The notes beneath the pieces are model-generated. The model was not told the origin of the DNA. It was given only the letters and a program-made list of their open reading frames with translations, and ran no database searches. From Sweltsa coloradensis (lineage: Eukaryota; Arthropoda; Insecta; Plecoptera; Chloroperlidae), in the NCBI GenBank assembly GCA_024449915.1, contig JAMZAV010000005.1, forward strand, positions 1,240,001 to 1,304,000: a stretch of DNA of 64,000 nt, read 5' to 3'. The position numbers and the translations under genes are program-made. The number at the start of each line of letters is the position of its first letter. Within the stretch, counting starts at the first letter, position 1. Below are positions 1-12,250 of the stretch, one piece after another.

Positions 1-845
1 TTCACAATTGTCCAAACTCCAATATACCTATATACCTAAAGATTGGCATGCATTGCACCCTGGGCAGGTTTCCACGAGAAATTAATTTACAATTTTATTC
101 GAGGCAGTATATAATAGTTGCATAGATAAAATAGGAGGGGAGGAGTTGTTTGTTATTTTATTTTCATTTATTTTCTTTATTTATCTACATTACAAATAAT
201 GTACCTCTCTGATATTAATGAGGAATTTCAATTTAATAATTCAAATTAATTTTTTACAATTGAATTTTGTTTTTCCTAAGAATGTTATGGATTTCCACTT
301 ATGCTGTCTTGTCCACGCCCCTCATCTCCCTGTTTTCCAAACAGTTTTCCCTCACTCAACGATCCACAAAACTCACTGGTTACATCCCACCCTCATATTC
401 CTGTTTATTTCAAAACTTGTATGACGGGAAGGCAACCCTAATCAATAGCATTAGCTTAGTGTAGCGACTGGAGCTTGCCTACATTGAAATCGAGGCCTGC
501 AGAGAAATTCCACCGTGTAGAACACATGATTGACTGGATACGTAATCAGAAACAAAGGTTTAATATCAACGCCGTGTTCATATTTTAATACTCGGAAGTC
601 GGAAATAACAAACTCTCTGCTCTGCACACGTTGCTTTTTGTTTTCAATGATATTGGCTCAAAAGTATGAAAAACACGTTTCATAGTCAAAACTGCTAACA
701 ATAATGAAAGAAACCATTTTGAAGCTGTTTTGTGAGTTTGAAATGAGTAAAACGACTAGAGCAGGGGGAAAATTGGACAATGCATAATCAGAGTCTGGAA
801 CGTGTGTTGGGTAGTTTGGTACTTGATATGATAGCAAGAATAGAA
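1..845. other. Upstream AT-rich DNA with nothing recognised
   Basis: Only short open frames and T-rich stretches. No domain, RNA gene or repeat boundary is visible. Confidence 0.5.
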
Positions 846-1222
846 TATGTTAGTCCTTTAGACAGAAATTAAAAAAAGTGACTACACCGGGGATCGAACC
901 CGGGACCTTGGCTTTCCGGGCCATGCTCTTACCAACTGAGCTATGCAGCCACCAATTTGATTATGTCTAATTCTTGGTCTGTTTATACATTGTTAATAAC
1001 GTGTGTATAGAGCAGATTGCACTGCCTATTAGACTACATACGAAATTAACTGGAGAAATACAAACCATCTCTGTAACCCTAGAGTTGGGATATTTGATGT
1101 TTGAAACAGACCAAGAATTACACAGAATTAAATTGGTTCAATCCCCGGTGTAGTCACTTTTTTACTTTCTGTCCAAAGTACTAACATATCAGCGTCATAG
1201 TCGCCTACTATAAAACCAAGGT
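846..1222. mobile_element. Fold-back element with tRNA-like (SINE-derived) arm
   Basis: The left arm starts ATATGTTAGTCCTTTAGACAG and the right arm ends ACTAACATAT at 1180-1189; both run inward through AAAAAGTGACTACACCGGGGAT. Inner arms also pair (AATTCTTGGTCTGTTT / AAACAGACCAAGAATT). The left arm holds a complete tRNA-like block on the minus strand (about 882-951) with A box TAGCTCAGTTGG and B box GGTTCGATCCC. The right arm has lost that block. The right flank to 1222 also matches the copy at 56055-56200, so the repeat unit extends past the palindrome. Confidence 0.75.
882..951 (-). repeat. tRNA-like SINE head (not a functional tRNA)
   Basis: Read on the minus strand: acceptor GGCTGCA/TGTAGTC pairs (two G-T), D arm GCTC..GAGC, T arm CCGGG-TTCGATC-CCCGG. 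The anticodon loop CCGGAAA lacks U33 and its stem has a mismatch. It lies inside a repeated element with a second copy at 56121-56190, so it is a SINE relic. Confidence 0.6.
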
Positions 1223-4200
1223 TAAACATGCGTGTACAGTCTTCAAAAGCCATATTCGCGGATTATGAATGTCATTGTTGCACAAACAAAATTAATACAA
1301 AATAATTATAAAATGTTAACAAAATTGAAAACAATGAATATATTTGTTTTCGTTTCAATGACCACGGTGTACATTTCAGACATCACATATTCCTATGATT
1401 CCAGTCTGCATAGAAAGGATGTTTGAAATAAATCATTGGTATTAGGGGTATTACCGAAAATTGTTCCTGCTTATGCCAGACCGGACCCACCATATATGGG
1501 GCTCCAAACAAGACAGACTCTTATACAATATTTGGCATCTCTAGACTCTAGAGTCTAGACCAAGCTGGTCACCAAAAACAGAACTTTTAAACATTTCCTT
1601 AATGGCTGATAATGATTCACTTTCTCAAATGAACAAATAATTACATAGCTACTTATACCTGCAACACAGCACACGCATATCTCATAGCTCTCCTTCCAGT
1701 ACAATGATTTAGTCATTCAACAACAGTAGACATCATTATCTTAATAGAAACATCCAAGGTTGTTTCGCCTCGTCAACACCTAGTCACATAGTTCGAGGTT
1801 TGTGTTCAAATAGATGTGACCTTGTTATATCACTTATTTCACCAATTTAACACTCTTTGCAAATAACTTCACTTCAGATAACTATTATCATTTATGATTG
1901 ATTATATAAATATATATTTAGTGTTTTATAATTTGTGTATAATTAAATATTAAAACATTTAAATGTATTTTTAATTTCATTATATAAAAATAAAAATGCA
2001 TTATCGACATAACTGTACTGTTAGTGATGAATATATTTTATATTTTTCTTTTGATTAGGGGTCACTCCCCCCCTCGAAAACATGGAAAATGTTCTGTGCT
2101 CACCTCCAGCATGACCTGACTTGAACTTTTTTCGTTTTCGGGTTGAGCCCACAGTTTGTTTAGCTAAGGGTGGCAGATACCCCAATCCCAGCACCAACAG
2201 CTCATCACCGTTTGAGGAACTCAAGCCATTCAAATGTAAATAATCAATTGGCCACTGTTTGGCAAACATGGAAGGGTGGTGAATGGTGATCGTTTTGTCA
2301 GGCAACCGATGCACAAGAAAGACAACTGACAAGACAAGACACACGGATATGGACAGTCATTTACCCTCATCTCATTCATACTAGCAGTATAAACTCAATG
2401 GTTGTATGTCAAATCTGGTTTATACTTTGTAGATTGTAGGGCCAGCCGACTAATACATTTGCTCAAATGTAATGAAAACAGAAATGAAGGATAATCCAAT
2501 GATTCTTCTCTTAAAAATATTCAAAACCAACTGTAACTTAAAAATTGTTTTCGATGATTATGGATATGCTATACATTTGTGAATTTGTGTAATTTTTCTC
2601 TAGATATTGAAGAGTAACAGTTGATTATTTTTAAAATTATTATCACGTACAATGTACGATTCGTTGGTTGACAATCATGCACTGTTGCATATCCAGTCAT
2701 CTGATGCAGGAAAAGTCAGAAAGGCCCCGTGTATACTATAGCTATACCTTACAACAACTCAATAAAAATGTCCCATAAAACACAAATTACTGACGGCTTT
2801 CGTTTCGTTGTAACTTGTAATATAGGCACTGGCATTATTCGGGAAAGTATAGAGAAATAGAACGAGAAGAGAAGAGAGATTTGAAAACAGTTTAGAACAA
2901 AACCAATGATGAAATTGATAATACACCTATTCGATACAAGATAAGTTCGCGCTCCCAGCATGCAGGGTACACGAATACGCTACCTAGATATTAAGATTGA
3001 CCTATATGTAAACGTAAGATTGATTGATTGGTTGGTTGGTTGTGCAGTGTACACCTCTATGCAGATGTTGGCAGTGTTTGTTCGGTAGGTGTACGCACGT
3101 GCGGAACAGACAAACAGACACAGATGGCTCGCACTTTCTTACTGTGTAATATTTCTCAGTATTAGAATTATTATCAGCCACCACCTGCGTTTGTATATAA
3201 ACAATTAATATTGGACACAATCAAACACCGAGTCAATGGCCTAGCGGGTAGCACAACAATATTACAATGGGGACTACAATAATATCATAATCTACTTGCA
3301 GTGTTGTTAAATAACCAACCTACTCAAGGCTTTATTCTGGCTTGCAAACAATAGGCTAAAACAATAAAGGAGAAAAATAATTTCCGACTTAAAAATAAAA
3401 TTAATAATAAATAATTTAAGAGAGTATAGGACATGCGTTTTAGGCAAATTGCTGTTCGCTCGGCCGACTGACACCACAGGTGTTTGAAAATTTGAACATG
3501 TCAAGAATGAGGAAATATAGGGCTCTGCAGTAACACATTTCCAAATTTTGTTTTAAAATAATTTATAAAAATAAATTAGTTTTCACGAATTTTGATTTTG
3601 TTAAAAACTCCAAAATTGACTATATTCGTGATTTTTTTCTGTCTGATTAAGACAAATTTTTGAAAATCTATGACCGCATGGCTGTCCATGTATGCTTTAT
3701 TGACAACTTTGCAAAGTTTCATATACGTCGGATGCATCTTGGCCGAGCGAATAGCTATTTGCTAACTGCCAAATTTGTCCCATTACCTCTACTATTTACA
3801 CTCCAAAAAATTATTTTTATCTCTCTGTGCGAGTAAAGAAGTCGAGTTTGTTTGTGCTCCTTGCACATGCAGCCTGGCGTTGGCTGCCTGTGGGTGTGGG
3901 GCTTGATCGAGTCGTCGACAGCTGTTGGTCCGGCTGTGCGCGTCGTGGGGGGACGTGAGCGCGTGCCCATTGTGCGTAACAATACTGCACACAGATAGGG
4001 GATTATGTTCTTCGTCACAGCAGAGAAAGAGAGAGAGGGAGAATGATAGTACTCATACTGTAGTCAGTCACACTAGGGGAGGGGAATTCGAGTCACATGC
4101 AATTTTTTAACAGCATCATGTTATCCCATACATAGATGGAGACCAAGTTTCAATTTTAGTTTCTGTATTTAGATTTAGTTGACGAAAGGTTGGTTATTTT

Positions 4201-4510
4201 TTATGTACCTGGAGTAATGAGCATGTTTCAGATTAAATTGACAAGTTCTAGTTAGTGCGCTCTGCGCTTGGTAATGCACAGAACAACTGACAAAACATGA
4301 GTTTTTTTTGTAATGTCATTAAAATACCGTTTCAATATTAATTGATATATTTAATTCCTTTCATCACAATGATGATGACTGATTAGGAATAAAGTTCGGG
4401 GGGGGGGAGAAGCAAATAATTAATTCCTCTAAAATAGATAAAAATAAACAAAAATATGTTTTACAAATCTAGGAAGAAGTTGTTTTGATTGATGTAATTA
4501 TTATAAACCA
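1223..4510. other. Upstream DNA without a supportable gene
   Basis: Holds a perfect 20-bp palindrome at 1540-1559 and long AT-rich stretches at 1860-2000 and 3530-3660. A minus-strand frame of 107 codons (2021-2344) shows no family I know. GC rises somewhat at 3840-3970, with several mutually overlapping short frames. Confidence 0.45.
1540..1559. repeat. Perfect 20-bp palindrome
   Basis: TCTAGACTCT followed by its exact complement AGAGTCTAGA, with no spacer. Function unknown. Confidence 0.7.
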
Positions 4511-5265
4511 CATTTTATGTGATGAATGGGTTATACACTTGTCACTTGCCCACGCTAAAACTCTATGAAGACTATCTTCAATGGTGAGCATTAGTTCCCT
4601 TGGCATGGCATGTGCTCATATGAACATGTACAGGAAACATTCAGTGTGGAACCCCAATATTCCATTTTACGCACTTCATATAAAATATATCGAAGAAATG
4701 TAAATTCTATTTGAAAACTGTTAGTGTCTGTGTCAACTGTCAAGTGGGTCTTTGCCCCAGATCTGTCCTTCTGTTTTGAAATGTGCATTGGTGGGTACAC
4801 GACATTTTGCCTCTCTCCTTTGTAAACCCAACCCACTCTCCCTGCACCCACCCATGAGAAGACCATGCCATTGCAACTCGAATGAATTACATTTTATGTG
4901 ATGAATGGGTTATACACTTGTCACTTGCCCACGTTAAAACTCTATGGAGCCTTTTTTCAATAGTGAGCATTAGTACCCTTGGCATGGCATGTGCTCATAT
5001 GAACAAGTAGGAAACATTCAGTGTGGAACCCCAATATTCCATTTTACACACTTCATTTCTATAAAATATATGGAAGAAATGTAAATTCTATTTGAAAACT
5101 GTTAATGTCTGTGTCAAGTGGGTCTTTGCCCCAGATCTGCCCTTCTGTTGTGAAATGTGCATTGGTGGGCACACGACATTTTGCATCTCTCCTTTGTAAA
5201 CCCAACCCAACGCACCCTCCCTGCGCCCACTCATGAGAAGACCATGCCATTGCAACTCGAATGAG
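4511..5265. repeat. Tandem duplication of a ~379-bp unit
   Basis: The unit starts CATTTTATGTGATGAATGGG at 4511 and again at 4890; both end in CCATTGCAACTCGAATGA. The copies differ by scattered substitutions and a few small indels, so the event is not brand new. On the minus strand both copies keep a frame containing GWVYKGE.QNVV.PPMHIS, but each opens into unrelated flanks. I recognise no protein family, and the shared frame may only reflect the duplication. Confidence 0.85.
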
Positions 5266-6221
5266 TGCTGCATCAACATCATGCATGGATCGATAGTAGA
5301 TAATTCAGGCATCGAGAACAGCTCTGTACGTTCAGTTGACTCTTTATCAAGCAGTGAGTGCCGTGCCCGTGCGGCGGGCACCCTCCCTTCACCCTTCCTA
5401 AGCACGTACACGTACAGGGGAGCATATGCCAAGTTACAAGCTACTTCAAATATCTACTCGTCTAACTACACACTGCACAGTAAATCCCATGTGTTTCAAG
5501 GATTATCAAGGACAAGGACGAATTGGTATTCGAACCCACGTCGACGTTGTTTGACTGAGGCTTCCTCCCAATATCAACCACGACATCAGGGTAATTTGTG
5601 GCTCGTTCTTGTGCTATCGTGTGGAATACCCTTAGAGCATGCTCTAAGGGAATACCTCACAAGACACATAACCTAAAAAAAAAAAAATCATTCATTTCAG
5701 TAAATGTTCTGAACGCGGTGGCGAATCCATGGACTGGTGATGTAGGCGGGAGAGGGGGGGGGGGCGGCACAAAAAACATTATTTTCGACAAAACTGAAAG
5801 AGATGATTTCACTTTTATTTAATGGGTGGCGTATTAATTATTTCACCACAATTTCAAAGCATTAGTTATAGAATAATGTATGACGCTGCATGCAACCCCA
5901 TGCATGCACCCCAGTCGTACACTATAACTACCCCCTCACGCCTCAACTAGCTACAGATCATGACGTCAGCAACTGAATGGACACCAAAGTGCTCCTTCGA
6001 TTCATCTCACAAAACATGATGGTCTTTTTATTTTATACTAACTAAAATTATGAAATTATGTTGTTCCTCATGCTATAAACAATTATATATTGTGTATCCT
6101 TTAATTTTGTGATCAATGAGTTCTATATAATTAAAAATTTATTTGGGAGATAAAATTGCTCTTCCAATATAATTGGCATGCGTTTTTTTGTTGACTTGTC
6201 CTAAAACATGTATGATACAGA
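5266..6221. other. Upstream DNA without a supportable gene; includes a 22-bp palindrome
   Basis: A frame of 147 codons from 5233 runs through the second duplication unit and has no recognisable domain. A G-run lies at 5753-5762. The palindrome at 5629-5650 is listed separately. Confidence 0.4.
5629..5650. repeat. Perfect 22-bp palindrome
   Basis: CCCTTAGAGCA meets its exact complement TGCTCTAAGGG with no spacer. It has no visible link to a gene. Confidence 0.7.
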
Positions 6222-7260
6222 ATGTTTATGATGGTGACCCTTGGAGTCAAGGGGGCGAAGATCCGTACCCGGCACCTCCACCAATCGTTTCAAAAAACAA
6301 AAAGTAAATCGTTTTTCTTTGGAAATGGGGGCGGGCTATACCTCCTGTTTGGAGTTTCCTTCACTATTAAGTTCAACTCATGCCCCCCGTACGAATTCCT
6401 GGACACGCTTCTGTCGTACTTGTAACGATATGCCCAAGCACACGTACATTGGTATTCCGCAGATAATGAAGTCATCCAGATGAAATTTATTGCCAAAGGT
6501 GATAATAATTTCGCCATCATTCACAAATTCAATATACGAACTGCACTTTGAAACTATTAGCCAAGCTCAAAGTGGGACAAGTGCTCGCGTATGAGCTCGA
6601 CAACGCGGTGTATTGGATGTGACAGTGACATGTTTTCCTGCAGTGAGGGACATCTCTGGCGTCTGCTAGGAAGTACGGACGACGCGGTGGGTACGGGGGC
6701 GCCTTGTCGGAAGTAGTTTATCAAATCTTAGTCTGACGCCGACTCCTGGTATTAATATTCATACATGATTGACATCGTGCTCCGGTTCTTATCATTCAAA
6801 CGTAGCAATACAAGTGACAGACGGTGAATTGCTACAACCACATCTGTTTTATAATCTTCTTCTTTGTTCTCATGACTGTGGACGTGGGTTATTTTTTAGT
6901 AGACGCTACGCACATACACTTCGTCCATCCAATTACTTTTGAAATGGCTCGTAAGTTTTATTATTGAAAGCCCCAACAAAGGCGGGTGGACTTTCGGGCT
7001 GCCCCAGAAGAGTTCTATACATGTATATTTTTTAATTAGGGAACGAAGCTTACCACGTCTTTTCTGTCCGTCCGTATGTGTGCGTGAGTCACGTCTCACA
7101 ATAAAAACCGAACTTTACCTTCTATTGACTTGCGTGTTTGTGTACATTGCCTTTCATCAAGGAGGAAAGAGAATGTTTTCGTTGCCTCTGACGGTGAGAG
7201 TAATGGGACAGTCGACCCGGCGCCTCCACCAATCATATTCAAATTCTTGAATATAACAGA
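6222..7260. repeat. Dispersed repeat family, two partial copies
   Basis: 6222-6310 and 7030-7260 share CCCGGCRCCTCCACCAATC followed by an A-rich tract. The 7030-7260 segment (CTTTTCTGTCCGTCCGTATG, ATAAAAACCGAAC, TTCTATTGACTTGCGTG) also matches 18602-18726 plus 19187-19300 in intron 1. No coding content. Probably an old non-autonomous transposon. Confidence 0.55.
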
Positions 7261-7763
7261 AAGTATTTTATATTTTGGAAAAATGTGATAAGATTCTATA
7301 ATAACGGTCAGCTTTTGGTTACTCCCTTACCAGTGCTTGTAAACCACAGTGCTATGTCATCAAACGTTTACCAATAGTTGAAAAGTCCACTTTAAGACAC
7401 AAAGGTGAAGTTGCTGGCAGGCAATCAGTCAGTAAATCAATTTTAAAATAAACAGGTTGCCAAATATTTTTGGCAACGCGTCATTTTCATAGAAGGCTTA
7501 AACTTTGGTAAGATGCAATGAAAGTAAACTAATTGCTGTATTTTGTAATTTATCTTTGTTTGGATTTTAGAAACAGATGCACTGAACATTTCTAGGAGTT
7601 TCAACGAGTAAAAGAAACACGTTATGTTGGTACAATAACAATCAATATAGTTCATTTAGTCAAGTATTAAATACTCCCGGCTCCCCACCCTCAACAAATT
7701 ACTAAATATTAGGGACAAAATTAATTATTTTGTAATATATAATTATGATGGTTTTGTGAGGTA

Positions 7764-7965
7764 CTCGCGAACTTTTTTTATTTTGTAAATAATTAGCAAT
7801 CCAAATCAAATTTGCGTATATATCTCCACAAAAATGCTACCAACATGACAACGTAAGGTTTGTTATTCTCGAACTTTTTTATTTTTGAAAAATAATTATC
7901 AATTCAAATCAAATTTGCGTATATCTCCACAAAAATGTTACCAAGCATGGCAACGTAAAAGGTTT
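7764..7965. repeat. Two tandem copies of a ~104-bp AT-rich unit
   Basis: CTCGCGAACTTTTTTTATTT at 7764 recurs as CTCGAACTTTTTTATTTTTG at 7868. Both continue through CAAATCAAATTTGCGTATAT and CTCCACAAAAATG. The rest of 7261-8689 shows nothing else. Confidence 0.7.
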
Positions 7966-8689
7966 GTATTTTTATTATTTATTATTAGAGTAGGCTCAAA
8001 CTAAAACAGCACAATGTCTTGATCTCAACATCCTCACCTCGTGGACACGTGACATGGAACAGGCTATAACTTCACATCTCTTACTCGTCGAAGCAATAAA
8101 ACGGACCATGGGGATACTGTACTGATAGAGGAATGTTGTTTACGTGATGATGGGGAATGTGATTTTATTGATGGAGGGGAGGGGTTTCCCAAGTTTTCCG
8201 TCAAGCAAGAAGTCTGGGGCAGAGACCCAGCCCCGGTCACCGGAAGTGAAGTACTCACACGGAAAAATATTGTTTTGTTTCCTATACTACGTACCTCAAC
8301 CAAAGATTTCATATATATATATTATAACATGATATTATTTACGTGCTCTACTTCGCGCTTCTTATTTTGGGAAGTCCCGCGTACCGAGCTTGTCGAATTT
8401 GAATATTAGTGTTCTCGAAATATACGTAAATTAACATTAAAATTTTTCCGGCTGACATTATTTTATTAGATGAGCAAGGTATACACCAGTTTGACTTAAT
8501 TCCTGTAAAAGAAAATCTCGGTAGTAATTTTCTATGTATGTTCATTTGCTCTCTACTCTACCGGACAAATAGCTTATTTGGGTTGACTCTGATTTATATT
8601 AAATCTTCAGAGAGCCCTCGGAAAACTACTTAGTCACATTTTTAGTAAATGACTAAATGTTTCATATAAATGTAGCAATTTTACATTTT

Positions 8690-8795
8690 TTTACAATAAA
8701 AATCGACTGCTAGGGATTTAATCCTCTCAAATAGCATTTGGACATTCCCCGTAATCAGCTCACACTTCTGTATTTCATCTGAAGAGGGTGATATA
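8690..8795 (+). repeat. Fragment of tRNA-Gln-like SINE (3' body)
   Basis: AGGGATTTAATCCTCTCAAA, TTTGGACATTCCCC and CTGAAGAGGGT line up with the 3' half of the element at 44955-45195 read on its own strand. Decayed and 5'-truncated. Confidence 0.5.
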
Positions 8796-9240
8796 TGGGC
8801 GGGTTCTCTCACCGCTTCGCGTATGAGGAAGAGAGACGATCTCTAAAAAACTTACGTACTTTTATTTTATGACTGTCGTTACTGACTTACAGTTTGTGAG
8901 GTGTTTTGATTTATTTTGATGAGGGGCTTGAATTGTCCCTAGACAGGTTTACCGAAATAAATCATTTATGATATAGTAACAATAATATGATGGAGATGGG
9001 ACGATGACGAAGAAGAAATGTAGAAGTAATATTAATAACACGTATTAATAAATTTTATGCTTTCCATCGCCGGACTGGTTTGACAACATCCTAATTACTC
9101 CACTCTTGTACAACAACAGCATCTCCTCAATACAATAATTCAAAATTCAACAACTGGTGCAAAGCGCGCAGCCCATTATATTTAGTATATACTTATTGTA
9201 TAAGTTATAGCGTTTTTATGGAAATCAATCAAGAAATTAA

Positions 9241-9335
9241 AATCCATCCCAACGTGGTATCGAACCCTGGTCTCGGATCTCCCGATCCCGACTGCCGGTC
9301 GAGTGCTTTACCCCTAAGCTATCGGGACGGTTAAC
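9241..9335 (-). repeat. tRNA-like sequence with a long variable arm, probable SINE head
   Basis: On the minus strand, GTCCCGA/TTGGGAT forms a 7-bp acceptor (two G-T). A D arm and an anticodon stem CTCGA/TCGGG are present, then a small hairpin TCGG/CCGA in the variable region and a T loop TTCGATA. The T stem has two mismatches and U33 is missing, so it is not called a working tRNA. Confidence 0.45.
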
Positions 9336-9488
9336 TTCATATAACATCTAGATTGTTGGTGCATTGTAGATCTGAATAGATTGGAACTGGGGGGTACTGC
9401 AACGATTCTGCTGCCTTTGAACTGACCATCTAAACAAACAAAAACGTATCTAATATCGTATAATCGAACGCTGTAGGGCACACATAAG

Positions 9489-9640
9489 TTTTAACCGGTG
9501 TGACCCTCTTCAGATGACGCATGTCCGGCCTCCGGGGATTTACCCCTTACTTTCGCCTCGGGAAAAGCTTGGTCAGGATTGCTGATGGTGGGAATCGAAA
9601 CATGTGACTCTTTGAGTTATCTCTGTCGGGGAAAAATCAA
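9489..9640 (-). repeat. Decayed tRNA-Gln-like SINE copy
   Basis: TTAACCGGTGTGACCCTCTTCAG at 9491-9513 matches the 3' end of the element at 44955-45195, and GGTCAGGATTGCTGATGGTG matches its head-body junction. The body between is degenerate. Confidence 0.5.
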
Positions 9641-9952
9641 TGATAAGCTCGGTGTGTTTTATTGGTTAGTTATTCATTTCTTGGTGTTTACCCGCACTCT
9701 ATACCTGTCGATCGGATGCTCGTAATGATTATATTAAACATTTAGAAACCCTTACTAATATGTGTGCTTAACCATAGTCACGATTGCGAGCGCAATCGAA
9801 CAAATACCGATCACAAATAAAAAGTTCAAATACGATTTGCAGAGTTTTCTTATTCAGTACGTTCTACGCTCTTTCTATAGAAAATAAGTAAGTAAGTAAC
9901 TTTTATTCATTTGACTAATACAGAGTAGAAGTATAACACTTCCGCCTATTCT

Positions 9953-9970
9953 CGAGAGAGAGAGAGAGGG

Positions 9971-10041
<71 letters not shown>
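9953..10041. repeat. (GA)n microsatellite
   Basis: About 89 bp of GA repeat with one G-rich interruption near 9968. The Ser/Leu-rich minus-strand frames across it are artefacts. Confidence 0.95.
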
Positions 10042-10043
<2 letters not shown>

Positions 10044-10175
10044 GGAGTGAAATGAATAGATAATACATAAATAAATGTAGAAATACAATATGAAACATAA
10101 AAAATGCAATTACATTTACAAAAATGATGAACAAAATAATCATTAATACATTGTAAATATTGATATTAATGACAA

Positions 10176-10734
10176 TCAACAAGGTAATTTATTTGGGAGA
10201 GCCGTCAGATAGGAACTCATGAAGTGAGTAATAACTGTTTTTAAGCAGAAAGGACTAGATTTGAAAGAATTGTCTGATGGGCATAAGCGAATTTTATTCG
10301 GAAGGTTATTATAAATAATTGATGCTAGGTAGTATGGCCCTTTAGAGAAAAGGGAAAGATTATGAGAGGAAATGTGAACTTAATTGCTGGAACGTGTAAA
10401 GTGATCATGAACAGTTGTGTTTTGTTGGAAGATGTGAGATGCTGACTGAATCAGGACACATGCTAGTGTTGGGATTTCTAATTGTCGAAAGAGTTCCCGA
10501 CAAGATCGCTTTCTAGAAGCTCCTGCTATTATCCTGATTGTTCTTTTCTGGAGGATGAAGACTCTTTTTGCATGAGGCGATGCACCCCAGAAAAGTGTAC
10601 CATACGAAAGAAAGGTGGGAGAGGATAAATGCAAAGTATGTAATAATCAAAATATGAGGTTGGACTATAGTTTTAAGTTTCCTGAGTTTATAATACCGGA
10701 CAATGCTACTCTGATCTTCGCTAGAAAAATCCAC
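10176..10734 (-). pseudogene. Decayed non-LTR retrotransposon reverse transcriptase, C-terminal part
   Basis: The minus strand reads SYGTLFWGASPHAKRVFILQ, then RTIRIIAG..RKRSCRELFRQLEI, then after an in-frame TAA (10380-10382) GPYYLASIIYNNLPNKIR, ending at TGA 10176-10178. This is the region after the RT palm of jockey/CR1-like LINEs (SYG..FWG, Q..AIRII, L.IL.L, KGP.YL...YN.LP). The upstream part (KTIVQPHILIITYFAFILSH, to about 10734) is in another frame, so there is a frameshift near 10620. The element is 5'-truncated, frameshifted and stopped, hence inactive. It lies 1.4 kb upstream of the promoter in opposite orientation, and only remnants remain. The exact clade is not resolved. Confidence 0.8.
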
Positions 10735-11457
10735 GGAACCTCCAGAATTCCCAAATGTAAAGAGTTTTATAGTTTTTTTTTTAGTTCTACCACTTCTAAT
10801 GCATCATGAAAATTGCACTTTTCCTAATTGTTCCAACACATTGTGTAGAATTGTTATTTTGATACGTAAACCAATCCAAGGATTTAGTACAGTATACTTT
10901 CACAGGCTGGTGTTGTTGGTTGGTAAAACCGTAAAACCATAAAATGAAACAAGGTAGGCCTACTACTTTCAAAATACTATGTTAACAATCAAAGCGAAAC
11001 TGAATCAAAAGCATAAGCGAACAAATAAAAAATCCTCATCCATTCACGTAGTTGTGATGTGCGTTTTTGAAGAACCGGTAGGAGTCCGAGTATTGCAAAT
11101 TGCGATATATATATATAAATATAAATTTTACTTATGTTGTAATTTTGGGGGCCCTTGGCCAGCCGGGGCCCTGATGAATAAGTTCGGTATGTGACTTTTA
11201 AATTAGTATTTTATCTATATTAAAATGTGTTTTAAAAAAACGGTGACTTTTGAGCTGTCAACGAAGCACATGATATAGGCCTACCGCATACTGATGTTTC
11301 ACGCTGAAATCAGTTCCTGTAACTGAGTCTGTAAATAGACAGATTGAAGTAAATATTTATTTAATCTTTGTCACTTCCTCAATATACTCAAATCACCAAT
11401 ATGATCATGTTAAGCCCCGTTACTTGAAGAAAATACATTTATCTTCAATTTCTTGTA

Positions 11458-11458
<1 letters not shown>

Positions 11459-11535
<77 letters not shown>

Positions 11536-11536
11536 G
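11459..11536. repeat. (ATT)n microsatellite
   Basis: About 78 bp of perfect trinucleotide repeat. On the minus strand it follows the tRNA-like block at 11567-11637, so it may have grown from a SINE tail. Confidence 0.95.
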
Positions 11537-11566
11537 AATCATAGCAATTGTCGTAAAAGTTTGCCC

Positions 11567-11637
11567 GACTGGGGTTCGAACCCAGAACCTCCGGCTTAAC
11601 GTACCATAGCTTTACCAATTGAGCCACCGGGACAATA
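11567..11637 (-). repeat. tRNA-like SINE head
   Basis: Minus strand: GTGGCTCAATTGGTAAAGC (A box) and a perfect T arm CTGGG-TTCGAAC-CCCAG. The acceptor stem has only five pairs and its first two are broken, so a functional tRNA is unlikely. An (AAT)n tail follows about 30 bp downstream on the same strand, typical of a SINE. Confidence 0.5.
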
Positions 11638-11639
11638 GA

Positions 11640-12177
11640 ACAAACTTTTACTATTATTATTTATTTGACTACAAATGCGTAATCGTTCGACCTCAGATCT
11701 TGATAATTTTCTGTTTGTAGGCCCTGTAGTGTTAGATATAATCTCATAGACTGAGTGATATGAGGACAAAAGCAGTTTTCATGTGAAATTACAAAATAGT
11801 TCAAGAAATAGGCTATGAATACCACCACCACCAAGGCACCAGATTATAACCGGGGTACTAAAGTACTAGTTTTAGTAGTGCTGTTGGTAGTGGATGTAAT
11901 ACTGATAGTAGTACTAGTAGAAGTGTATAGTGGTAATAGTTGTTTATATTGAATAAATTAGCTGAATTGGTTACACAGGTGGTACTTTGTTTTAAAAATC
12001 ATTACTTTCGCGTAACTGGAAAGAGAAAAAATTAATTACCATCTGAATATACCACAAAAATCTAGATAATACTGGTTAAGACTTAAGAGGAATAACAATA
12101 TTCCAGTGGACTAGTAGCCTAGTAGGTCTACATGACTTTGATGAGCTTCTTTTTTCCCTCCGCGTATTATTTCCGAA
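11640..12177. other. Immediate upstream DNA of the Rbm24 promoter
   Basis: Degenerate TAG/GTA trinucleotide repeat at about 11870-11945 and otherwise AT-rich. No gene seen. Confidence 0.4.
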
Positions 12178-12183
12178 CAGCTG
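12178..12183 (+). promoter_or_regulatory. E-box CAGCTG (bHLH/MyoD-type)
   Basis: A perfect palindromic CAGCTG, 67 bp upstream of the MEF2 consensus. It is the preferred type for myogenic bHLH factors. A six-base site alone has little weight; it matters because of its position and its partner. Confidence 0.4.
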
Positions 12184-12250
12184 CAACGCATAGTGGCCCC
12201 CTACCACAGGGTCGCTAGCAGTCTTCAGCGGAGGGGGGAAGAACTACCTC

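Noticed and set aside
882..951. A functional tRNA gene
   Set aside because: No U33, a mismatch in the anticodon stem, and it lies inside a repeated fold-back element with a diverged second copy.
5233..5676. 147-codon frame overlapping the tandem duplication
   Set aside because: Crosses the duplication boundary and a palindrome; no domain.
11567..11637. A functional tRNA-Asn-like gene
   Set aside because: The acceptor stem is broken at the first two pairs and the D stem is imperfect; followed by an AAT tail as in SINEs.
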